In this document: positions 1-7,100 of the stretch, in pieces | Layout of the letters: each line of letters opens with the position of its first letter | Position numbering within the stretch: position 1 is the stretch's first letter | Source of the DNA: Flavobacteriaceae bacterium | Lineage (GTDB): Bacteria; Bacteroidota; Bacteroidia; Flavobacteriales; Flavobacteriaceae | Assembly (NCBI GenBank): GCA_002862645.1 | Contig: PKDQ01000003.1 | Coordinates: 1-59,211 of the forward strand | Length of the DNA: 59,211 bases | Direction of reading: 5' to 3' | Notes under the pieces: generated by a model | Databases searched by the model: none | Seen by the model: the letters and a program-made list of their open reading frames with translations, nothing else | Told to the model about the DNA's origin: nothing | Made by a program: the position numbers and the translations under genes

Positions 1-1
1 T

Positions 2-292
2 GATATCAAAGTTGACAATAACGGCAACCTTTATTCTTCACAGAGTTTAGCCACAAACAGTCAATTAAAAAACAATCGTCCAACACTATATCCCAATCCA
101 ACATCATCTTTATTAGCACTAAACAGCGATAAAGAGCACGATATAGAAGTTTACGATATGGCAGGAAATAAAGTAATGGCACTTACAGGAAACAATATCA
201 ATATGGCACACCTTTCTACTGCTACTTACATTGTTAAAGCGACAGACAAGTCAAACAACGAAGAACTAACATACAAGGTTGTAAAGAATTAA
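2..292 (+). CDS. 3' end of a T9SS type A sorting-domain protein (partial)
   Basis: The reading frame is open from the window edge to a TAA at 290-292 and gives about 96 residues. It contains a YPNPTSS motif, then VYDMAGNKV, then a short beta-rich stretch ending in YIVKAT and TYKVVKN. This is the classic C-terminal signal that sends cargo through the Bacteroidota type IX secretion system and is cleaved at the surface. The functional part of the protein lies upstream of the window, so its activity cannot be told. The stop codon overlaps the first copy of the repeated minus-strand element at 289-345. Confidence 0.85.
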   Translation, partial: DIKVDNNGNLYSSQSLATNSQLKNNRPTLYPNPTSSLLALNSDKEHDIEVYDMAGNKVMALTGNNINMAHLSTATYIVKATDKSNNEELTYKVVKN

Positions 293-345
293 ACCATAGG
301 CATATCTTCTTCTTTTAGTTCTACTATTTCTAAACCTCTTAAATC
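289..345 (-). repeat. Dispersed C-terminal-tail repeat, copy 1
   Basis: Read on the minus strand this copy encodes DLRGLEIVELKEEDMPMV and then TAA. It is the most diverged of the three long copies: it differs from copy 2 at three residues (Y to D, V to I, A to V) and at two silent sites. An in-frame stop lies just upstream on the minus strand, so no complete gene ends here now. It looks like a leftover 3' end of a lost gene. Confidence 0.7.
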
Positions 346-360
346 TTATTATATTTAAGA

Positions 361-1020
361 ATGAAAAACACACACGCTTTGGTGCTGGGAGCAACAGGAG
401 CAACTGGACGAGAAATTGTTTCACTTCTATTAAAAGACCCCGCCTATAGTAAAGTATCCATTTTTGTTAGAAATAAACCCAATATTAAACACAAAAAATT
501 AAGCATACACCAAATTGATTTTTCAAGATTAAGCGATTATTGCGAATTTATTAAAGGTGATGTGCTTTTTTCTACTTTAGGCACAACTTTAAAAGACGCT
601 GGAAGTAAACCCCAGCAATACCTTGTAGACTACACATACCAATATGCATTTGCTAAAATGGCATCCGAAAATGGTGTCAAACATTATGCATTGGTTTCAT
701 CTATTGGCTCAAACGAGAACTCCCCTTTTTTCTATCCAAAAATGAAGGGTGCCCTGGAAGAGGCAATCAAGAAACTTGATTTTGAGAAAACCTATGTTTT
801 TCAACCTCCTTATTTAATTAGACAAGCTGAACTAATAAGAACTGGAGAGAAAATAGGAATAAAGGTTCTTAGCGCATTTAATCAATTGGGGCTTTTAAAA
901 TCGCAAAAACCCTTACCCGTTTCGACCTTAGCCCAAAAAATGATTGATGAGATTAGCTCAGAAAGTATAGCAAGGCTAAATATTTACACCCCTAAAGATA
1001 TTTTAGCTGCTCAGCTGTAG
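361..1020 (+). CDS. NAD(P)-binding Rossmann-fold protein (HTATIP2/TIP30-like atypical SDR)
   Basis: This 219-residue protein starts with a beta strand followed by GATGATG at residues 10-16, the dinucleotide-binding turn of atypical short-chain dehydrogenases. SS at 113-114 and YPKMK at 125-129 match the usual Ser/Tyr-x3-Lys area of the family. The overall pattern resembles the HTATIP2/NAD(P)H-binding group (oxidoreductase or NmrA-like regulator). The substrate is unknown. It is the only clearly intact gene in a stretch of gene remnants, sitting between repeat copies 1 and 2, and has no operon partner. The start ATG follows an A/T-rich leader without a clear ribosome binding site, as is usual in this phylum. 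Confidence 0.8.
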   Translation: MKNTHALVLGATGATGREIVSLLLKDPAYSKVSIFVRNKPNIKHKKLSIHQIDFSRLSDYCEFIKGDVLFSTLGTTLKDAGSKPQQYLVDYTYQYAFAKMASENGVKHYALVSSIGSNENSPFFYPKMKGALEEAIKKLDFEKTYVFQPPYLIRQAELIRTGEKIGIKVLSAFNQLGLLKSQKPLPVSTLAQKMIDEISSESIARLNIYTPKDILAAQL

Positions 1021-1107
1021 GTATAGCCTCAAAGTTACCGCTAAGCATATTTTATGTAAAATAAATTCTAAGTGTTATTCTCGAAATATAAAGGCGACCA
1101 CTTACTA

Positions 1108-1314
1108 TTATTCTTTAATAACCTTCACTGTTCCTAAAATACGATTTGACTCATCGTATAGGCTTATCAAATACAAACTGTTTGGTGACACTCAGACAAA
1201 TCTAATGTCGCTGAGGTTGACTCAGCAAGCACCTTGCCTGTTAGTTCAAATACTTTGGCAATAGGAAAATCCAATGGAATGGTAACTCTGATAAAATTTA
1301 AACTAAGACTGTAA
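1108..1314 (-). pseudogene. Frameshifted remnant of a T9SS type A C-terminal domain
   Basis: On the minus strand, two adjacent frames together spell a T9SS sorting domain. The first reads about IPLDFPIAKVFELTGKVLAE (from about 1280 downward). A shift near 1180-1195 then gives SPNSLYLISLYDESNRILG and finally VKVIKE with a TAA at 1108-1110. The order beta strand, x-LTGKV, then a Y-L-I-S-L-Y strand and a basic end fits the family. No start or upstream cargo region remains, and repeat copy 2 directly abuts the upstream side. I read it as the broken 3' end of a former cargo gene. Confidence 0.55.
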
Positions 1315-1371
1315 CTAAACCATAGGCATATCTTCTTCTTTAAGCTCTGCTACTTCTAAACCTCTTAAGTA
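1315..1371 (-). repeat. Dispersed C-terminal-tail repeat, copy 2
   Basis: The minus strand encodes YLRGLEVAELKEEDMPMV followed by TAG. Against copy 3 it has three base changes (GGT/GGC, GAG/GAA, CTT/CTA), all silent, which argues that the peptide was under selection. It lies just 3' of the membrane protein at 1374-1766 but one base out of its frame. Confidence 0.75.
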
Positions 1372-1373
1372 GG

Positions 1374-1766
1374 TTAGAGACACGTTTTTTGTTTAAAATC
1401 AATAATGGTCGACACTAATCCAATTATTGAAACTAAAAGTGCTAAAACAAATAACGGCAACTTGCCTTCAATATCCTCTGAATTTAATCCATTAGGGTCC
1501 AAACTTATAAAAAGAGCCATATAGGTTACTCCTGCTGAGAAAGACCAACCTAATAATAGTATTAAATTTTGTAGCTGTTGTTTAAACACAAACACAGCAG
1601 ATAATAAAATTAGGGCAATCAAGTAATCAACAATCCACAACGGAGCATATTGCCAATCATTCCAATAGGTGTTTAATATTGTTTCTACTAAAACTAGAAT
1701 GATTGAGTATAATGTTGCAAGCACTAAATTTATATTTTTGACCACATCTAATAATTTAAATGTCAA
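1374..1766 (-). CDS. Small multi-pass membrane protein, probably frameshifted near its C-terminus
   Basis: A 130-residue protein with about four hydrophobic helices (around residues 12-32, 44-62, 66-88 and 104-122). I do not recognise the family. It currently ends in DFKQKTCL. If the run of six Ts at 1385-1390 had seven, the frame would run on as DFKQKNVSLT and then straight into the conserved tail YLRGLEVAELKEEDMPMV of repeat copy 2, giving about 150 residues. So this is either a recent one-base deletion, a homopolymer sequencing error, or a real shorter protein. The start ATG follows an A/T-rich leader. Confidence 0.55.
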   Translation of the reverse strand: MTFKLLDVVKNINLVLATLYSIILVLVETILNTYWNDWQYAPLWIVDYLIALILLSAVFVFKQQLQNLILLLGWSFSAGVTYMALFISLDPNGLNSEDIEGKLPLFVLALLVSIIGLVSTIIDFKQKTCL

Positions 1767-1787
1767 TATAATGTATTTAGGAAAACC

Positions 1788-1844
1788 CTAAACCATAGGC
1801 ATATCTTCTTCTTTTAGTTCTGCTACTTCTAAGCCTCTTAAGTA
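1788..1844 (-). repeat. Dispersed C-terminal-tail repeat, copy 3
   Basis: The minus strand encodes YLRGLEVAELKEEDMPMV plus TAG, identical in protein to copy 2. The same minus frame stays open upstream through a hydrophobic stretch (about FFILIVFSIMNIVKF) before meeting a TAA, so this copy may also once have ended a small membrane protein. Confidence 0.75.
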
Positions 1845-1881
1845 GAATTTGACTATATTCATAATACTAAAAACAATTAAA

Positions 1882-2088
1882 ATGAAGAAAATAGTATAAG
1901 TTAAGGTATTGTTTATTGCTTCGTTAATTCTCTCAATAGTATCATTACTATTTGGTGTTTATATATTCATTTGTGGTAGTGATAATATTGCAGCAATTTT
2001 TTTGACAATATTTGGTATAGGTATTGGATATAAAGAATGGACAATGGTATTTAAAAAGACATTTAGGGGTAGTAATATATCCAAATAA
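1882..2088 (+). pseudogene. Small membrane-protein gene with an in-frame stop
   Basis: An ATG at 1882 with a typical A-rich leader begins MKKIV and then meets TAA at 1897-1899. After it the same frame stays open to a TAA at 2086-2088 and encodes two hydrophobic segments (about SLILSIVSLLFGVYIFIC and AAIFLTIFGIGIGY) with a basic end, KEWTMVFKKTFRGSNISK. Together this looks like a 68-codon two-helix membrane protein broken by one nonsense change. The family is unrecognised, and the minus-strand frame here could instead be the original one, so confidence is limited. Confidence 0.4.
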
Positions 2089-2180
2089 TTTGGGATAAAA
2101 CCTATGTTGCTACAGATTAGGTTTAGGTTGATTGGATAGCACGACCAAACCCCTATACCGCAGCTATGTTGGGATATAAA

Positions 2181-2222
2181 CTAGACCATAACCATATCTT
2201 CTTCTTCTAGTTCTTCTAATTT
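2181..2222 (-). repeat. Dispersed C-terminal-tail repeat, copy 4 (diverged)
   Basis: The minus strand reads KLEELEEEDMVMV plus TAG. It keeps the acidic run and the M-x-M-V end of the other copies although the DNA has drifted. Upstream, the frame is open for some 30 codons without family resemblance. Confidence 0.55.
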
Positions 2223-2234
2223 GTATATTCGATT

Positions 2235-2369
2235 ATGTGGCAAACAGGTCCTGTAAGCGCAGGAGGATTTAACGATGACGATGGAACTCCGAAGGGCAAA
2301 AAGCAAGCTAAAATTATTGTTGCTATTACACTCCATAATTTAAAAACAAATAAACCAATTTTGTTGTAA
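2235..2369 (+). CDS. Possible 44-residue protein or gene remnant
   Basis: A short frame runs from ATG at 2235 to TAA at 2367-2369. It reads MWQTGPVSAGGFNDDD at its start and has a lysine-rich middle followed by a short hydrophobic strand. Codon usage looks like that of real genes, but there is no recognisable family and the setting is a block of decayed genes. It could be the last part of a lost larger protein. Confidence 0.25.
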   Translation: MWQTGPVSAGGFNDDDGTPKGKKQAKIIVAITLHNLKTNKPILL

Positions 2370-2441
2370 GCACCGCTTTTAATGAAATGTTCTGTAAATA
2401 AAAAAGTTGTATTTTAGAATAACAATTCAAAAGAAAAAACA

Positions 2442-2930
2442 ATGAAAAAAACAGGACTATTTATATTGGCTATTGCATTAACAAGTTGTACTAGCGCCCC
2501 AAAAGACACAGCAGATTGGTCAGGAACTATTGTTCAAAATGATTCAAAAACAGAAATCGTTTTAGGCGTTATGGAGGCCTATGTTGAAAATAACCTGATG
2601 GAATCGTCGGCTATGCATTTTGCAGAAGGGGCTGAGATTTTTGTAAATGACGCCAAACTTAGTTTTAATGAAATGGCAACAGCCTTTGCACAGGGGCATA
2701 TGTCTTTTGACAACATAGCACACACAAATGTAACGGCTACTACCATGTATTACAATAACGGCGAGGTGTTTACCAACACTTGGTATGATTGGAGCGGTAC
2801 GAGCATAGCCACAGGAGAAGAAGTTAAACTTAAGGGCTATTGCGCTTGGGGCTGGGAAGGCGACAAAATTTCTTACGTTTACAATGCCTTCGATCCAACC
2901 GCTTACAACGATGCGATGCAACCTAACTAA
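2442..2930 (+). CDS. NTF2-like lipoprotein (first of a tandem pair)
   Basis: 162 residues with a lipoprotein signal peptide: MKK, a hydrophobic core, and LTSC with the acylated Cys at residue 16. The mature part begins with a linker, then a helix (EIVLGVMEAYVENN) and beta strands such as GAEIFVNDAKLSF and VFTNTWYDW. That layout fits the SnoaL/DUF4440 NTF2-like fold, a small cone-shaped fold used for ligand binding or as an enzyme scaffold. No catalytic residue can be named. It is followed 11 bp later by a related lipoprotein. A TATTTTAG box at 2410-2417 is a one-mismatch -7 element. Confidence 0.75.
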   Translation: MKKTGLFILAIALTSCTSAPKDTADWSGTIVQNDSKTEIVLGVMEAYVENNLMESSAMHFAEGAEIFVNDAKLSFNEMATAFAQGHMSFDNIAHTNVTATTMYYNNGEVFTNTWYDWSGTSIATGEEVKLKGYCAWGWEGDKISYVYNAFDPTAYNDAMQPN

Positions 2931-2941
2931 AAATCAAAAAA

Positions 2942-3418
2942 ATGAAACATATTTTTTACGCGCTGTCACTAACAGCATTGATTGTGTCTTGTACACAAAC
3001 AAATCCAGCAAATGGATTTAACCCAAGAGATACAGCAATTACCATGGGCAGCCAAACATCTGTTGATGTTGTAATAGCCATGGACAAGCTTTGGTCAGAC
3101 GGAAACTTTGAAGGTATGCGCGAACTTATTGCTGATTCAGCCCAATTTGTGTGGTACGACGGAAAAGTTCAAAGCACAGAAGAATTCATAGCAGCATTAA
3201 AGTCAGACACACTAAGCTACGAATGGAGTTTTGACTGGGCATTTTCAGTAAAAGACGATAACCCAGAGGCCACAAGCGAGTGGGTGAATGCTGGTTTCAA
3301 TGGTTCTGTTAGTGATAGTGAAGGAACTGAATTGGAAAAGGCACTTTTTAATGAGTGGTATTTGATTAACGACCAAGGTAAAATCACCTATTGGTTTAAT
3401 CTAAAAGCAGAGCGATAA
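2942..3418 (+). CDS. NTF2-like lipoprotein (second of a tandem pair)
   Basis: 158 residues with a signal peptide ending in IVSC (Cys at residue 17). The mature domain has a helix (VDVVIAMDKLWSDGNFEGM), then AQFVWYDGKVQSTEEFIAAL and late strands EWYLINDQGKITYW. This matches the same NTF2-like layout as the preceding gene, so the two are probably an old tandem duplication, now well diverged. They likely share one transcript that ends at the hairpin at 3440-3464. The function of neither is known. Confidence 0.75.
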   Translation: MKHIFYALSLTALIVSCTQTNPANGFNPRDTAITMGSQTSVDVVIAMDKLWSDGNFEGMRELIADSAQFVWYDGKVQSTEEFIAALKSDTLSYEWSFDWAFSVKDDNPEATSEWVNAGFNGSVSDSEGTELEKALFNEWYLINDQGKITYWFNLKAER

Positions 3419-3439
3419 CCCTGCGGCTATTTAAATAGT

Positions 3440-3464
3440 AAACCCGCCAACAGCGGGTTTTTTA
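3440..3464 (+). terminator. Rho-independent terminator after the lipoprotein pair
   Basis: An 8-bp stem AAACCCGC/GCGGGTTT with a CAACA loop is followed by a run of Ts, 21 bp after the second lipoprotein stop codon. Confidence 0.85.
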
Positions 3465-3522
3465 TTTGTGAGCAAAATCAGTATTTACAATTAAAACTCA
3501 AGTAACCTTTTGGCCTCAATGA

Positions 3523-4134
3523 TTATTTTACACCTGTTATTACCAAGGTGCCAGCCCAATTTTCTTTTTTGTCAACACGCCAAGATTGTATATTATTAAA
3601 TCCTACTTTATTAAAAAAGCTAATCCAAGCTGCTATGGGGAGCAGTTGCATAATGGAAACTCCACAGTCTTCAGGCCATGAATGTGAAACCGCATTTTCT
3701 TTATAAAAATCAAGCCCCACAATTAGGCGCCCGTCTTTTTTTAGCCAGTCTTTATACACATTGGCTATAAATGCCTCTGGGTCTGAAAGGTAGTATACTA
3801 CCTCCATGGAGTGTACAATATCTACCTTTTTATTTGGAGACCAATTGCTTAAATTAGCATGATGGTATACTCCTGTCGGGTCAATAGACAACGCCTTTTC
3901 AATCATCATTTGCGCACCATCAACACCAGAAGAAGACAAGCAGCCTTTGAGTGCTTTTACTAGACGTACAACCCAGCCGTTTCCACATCCAGCATCAATA
4001 AAGGCGAAGTTCTTTTTATCTTTTAGGGCATATTCGAGCATGTTGTTAACGGCCACCTCATGCCCTTTTGCCATACGCTCATCTCGTCCAGTTGCAGCCC
4101 ATTCACTAAATACAGTTGTTGGTATTCTTTTCAT
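3523..4134 (-). CDS. Class I SAM-dependent methyltransferase
   Basis: 203 residues with the SAM-binding motif I FIDAGCGNG at residues 45-53, an acidic residue after the second strand (SGVDGAQMMIEKA), and motif-IV-like VDIVHSMEVVYYL. These mark a class I methyltransferase; the substrate is unknown. Its ATG follows directly on the TAA of the giant surface-protein gene upstream (zero spacing), so the two are probably translationally coupled. Whether it modifies that protein or merely shares its transcript cannot be told. The last 100 residues are less typical and may hold substrate specificity. Confidence 0.85.
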   Translation of the reverse strand: MKRIPTTVFSEWAATGRDERMAKGHEVAVNNMLEYALKDKKNFAFIDAGCGNGWVVRLVKALKGCLSSSGVDGAQMMIEKALSIDPTGVYHHANLSNWSPNKKVDIVHSMEVVYYLSDPEAFIANVYKDWLKKDGRLIVGLDFYKENAVSHSWPEDCGVSIMQLLPIAAWISFFNKVGFNNIQSWRVDKKENWAGTLVITGVK

Positions 4135-7100
4135 TTATCTTATCAAACTAAAATGGCCAGTAAACATTCTGCCATCTTCTAATTTTACTCTAAACCAATA
4201 ATCATCCGTAGGCATTGGGGTGCCATTATACGTGCCGTCCCAGCCGAGACTATTGGGGGGGATTTGCGCCAACAATCTTCCATGTCGATCAAAAATATAA
4301 ATCAATGACTGTGACTGGAACACACCAGTTACCCCTGAAATTTTCCAATTATCGTTTTTGCCATTGCCATTTGGTGTAAAATAAAGCGGATAACCAATTA
4401 CCGAGACAGCAACACTTTGTATACCACACCCATTTTTGTCTCTTACAGAAATGTAGTGTATACCAGCGGGGACGTCTTCGAAAATTGGGCTGTCTTGAAA
4501 ATTACCTCCATCTAGCGAGAAATCATAATTACCAACACCAAGTGCATCGGTGTCTGTTAGCACCTCAATTTTGTTTCTACCATCACCAGTCAAGTCAAAA
4601 ACGATTAAATCGTCACGTTCAAATGGCGGTAATTCAGATTCAGTCACTACAATAGTTTGGACGGTTTCACAGCCTGACAAATTATCTGTTGCAGTAACGG
4701 CATAAGTACCTCCTTTAGAGATACTTATTTCCTTAAAGGGCTGTGAAACAGTAGTGCCGTCAATTGTCCAAGCATACGTATAGCTTCCCCCCTCATTGGT
4801 AATTGTAATGACATCGTTACCCAAATTGGTACAGAATATCTGATCTTCGGGTAAATCAAATGTTGGATTAGGGGTAACAACCAAATTAGCAACTTTAATA
4901 CGCCCTAAACACTCAATTTTAACCCCTATGTCTTGAACACCAACCCATAACTCTTGTTCTTTTATGGGGGGATTAACAATCAGAGGCTTAGTAACATCAA
5001 TAGCATTTCTTCGAAAAACAGCATCTAACTCATTCTTGTAAAAGTTGATTTCTACGGTCGGTACATTATAGTCCGGGTCTGCAGTTAATAATTCCGCTCT
5101 AATATCATTGAAAATGGATGTATCAAAAGTTCCAATTACTGGAGTACTAGCACTTTCATCAACACAATCGTAAAAAGTTAAGGGTGTAAAAGCTGCTGGG
5201 ATATTGTTTGTTCCGACAGTAAAAGAAACGCTTATGGGCTCTCTTGAGCCCCCAGCAGCAAACACATCATCAAAACGCTCACAAAGGGAATTGTTGTCAA
5301 TGATTTTTATATAAACATCTTGGGCCGATACACCAATAGGCACAACAAAATTTTCATAGTCAATCACGGGGTCAGTTAGGTTAGCATCTAAATAAAATTC
5401 AAATGTTTCATTGGCATAATTTGCAGAATATACATCTACAAGACTGTTGAGGTTGTACTTAATTTGACCATCAGTTTCACATTGCTCAACTTCTATTGTT
5501 GAAATGAGCGAAGTGGGCAGCTTGTTCACAATCACCTTAAAGGAATTGTCATACCTAACACATCCTGTATTAGGATCTTCTATGCGAACAAAAATTTCTT
5601 TTTCACCGCCATCTGTTGCTTGCGTTGTATAAGAAGTAATAGCTTCAAAATTATTTTTGGCATCAATTAATGATTTGTGATAGCTTAAGGCGAAGGCTGT
5701 ACTTGCCCCCCCTAAAGCTATAAAAATTTCATTGGTTTTAACTGTCAAGTTAAAAGTGTGTTCTCCATCTTTATCATTCCCAACAGTATCGTCATCACAA
5801 TCGTGTAAGTCATCAATGGTTATTTCTTGGGGGAGGTCATCGACATTTAAATCAAAGCTTCCAAAGTTTTCAGACATACAGCCTGTATTGGTATTAGCTA
5901 CTCTAAAAAACAGCTTTTGAGGGTTTGCTGTATTGGTAAAGGGCACTATTGTTGAGATGCTATCAGCAAGAGCAGCCGTATCTGTCTCATAATAAAAAAC
6001 ATCTCTGTCAATGGCTCCTAGCAATATATCTTCCCTGTGCTTAACTAAATCAAAATCAGCCTCATTTGTGTCAGTGCTGTCACCATCTAAATTATTGTCA
6101 CAAGCCGTGATATCGCTGGCAGGTAGTATTGTTGGCAAATCATTAACCGTGATGGTAATGCTATCATCACAAAGCACACCATTTACCGTAATTTCATAAA
6201 AATAGGTTGTCGTTACTGGTGGTGTTTCTACTATACTATTAGTTGTCATGCCAGTAATTTGAGTTTTGGCACCGCCTACTTCTTGTTTATACCACTTAAC
6301 ACTAGACACGCCTTCAAACTCAAATACGGGCCAAGAATTGCCCTCACTCCCGTTATCTGCCATGTCGTTCCACTCTATTCCAGCTCCACCTGCAATATCA
6401 GAGGGATTGAAATCAAATTGCGCATAGTCTTCACTTCCGTCTTCAATTCCATCGCTGTCGACAGTACTAGTGGCGATATCCCAATCGTTAGGCTCTCCTG
6501 ATTTCCAATTGGCTAGGGCAGGGTCAAGGGGGCTTCCGTTTAACCAAGCCCACCCTTCATCAAAGTCATTCCCTTTTAAGGCATCTATTTGACGCAGTCC
6601 CAACCAGAAGTGGGTATCAGCTGTTCCGGCATAGCCATCGGCCAAAAGTTTGTTATAAACTGCATTTTCTTCGGCTTTGTTGTCAATTACATACATAGAG
6701 GCTCCTGCCCCTTGGCTTTGAATAAGGTTTCTTGCACCTGTCCAAGTCATGGCTACTTTTCTCAAAAAGTAATGCGACCCTCTGTAGCTTAAAAACTTTT
6801 CGTATGATGAATCAAGTCGACTTTCAAATTCAAAAACGGTTTGTGGCACGCCTGTGGCAGTAATAGTTATTGGGTCCCCCAAACAAACAGTATTACTTGG
6901 ATTAGAGGAATTGAGCTTAGGACTTGCAACAATAACATTTGTTACAGATCGAATGGGACTTTCTGCACCCGCGCTATTGACAGCACTTACAAAATAATCT
7001 TCACCGTCATCAAGCGGGGCAGTGTCCGCAAGGGGAGCTCCTCCCGTTTCATTTTCGTAAATATTTATATCATTTCTTCCTATAGCTGCCTTTAAATCAG

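Larger units (their letters stand above)
1021..2441. other. Degraded accessory block between repeat copies
   Basis: Between the Rossmann-fold gene and the first lipoprotein there is about 1.4 kb with no long conserved gene. It holds, in order: a decayed T9SS C-terminal domain, repeat copy 2, a small membrane protein whose frame is broken near its end, repeat copy 3, a small membrane-protein gene with an in-frame stop, repeat copy 4, and a 44-codon frame. The base composition is more AT-rich than in the following genes. The stretch 2089-2180 contains nothing recognisable beyond a weak inverted repeat (AACCTA/TAGGTT). Confidence 0.6.

Noticed and set aside
289-2222. Integron-like attC sites as an explanation for the cassette layout of the repeats
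   Set aside because: No 7-bp GTTRRRY core sites with matching inverse cores were found, no integrase is present, and the silent-only differences between copies 2 and 3 fit coding constraint better.
2562-2921. Minus-strand 119-codon frame over the first lipoprotein
   Set aside because: The plus-strand frame has a clear lipobox and NTF2-like layout; the minus frame has no recognisable feature and is a shadow.
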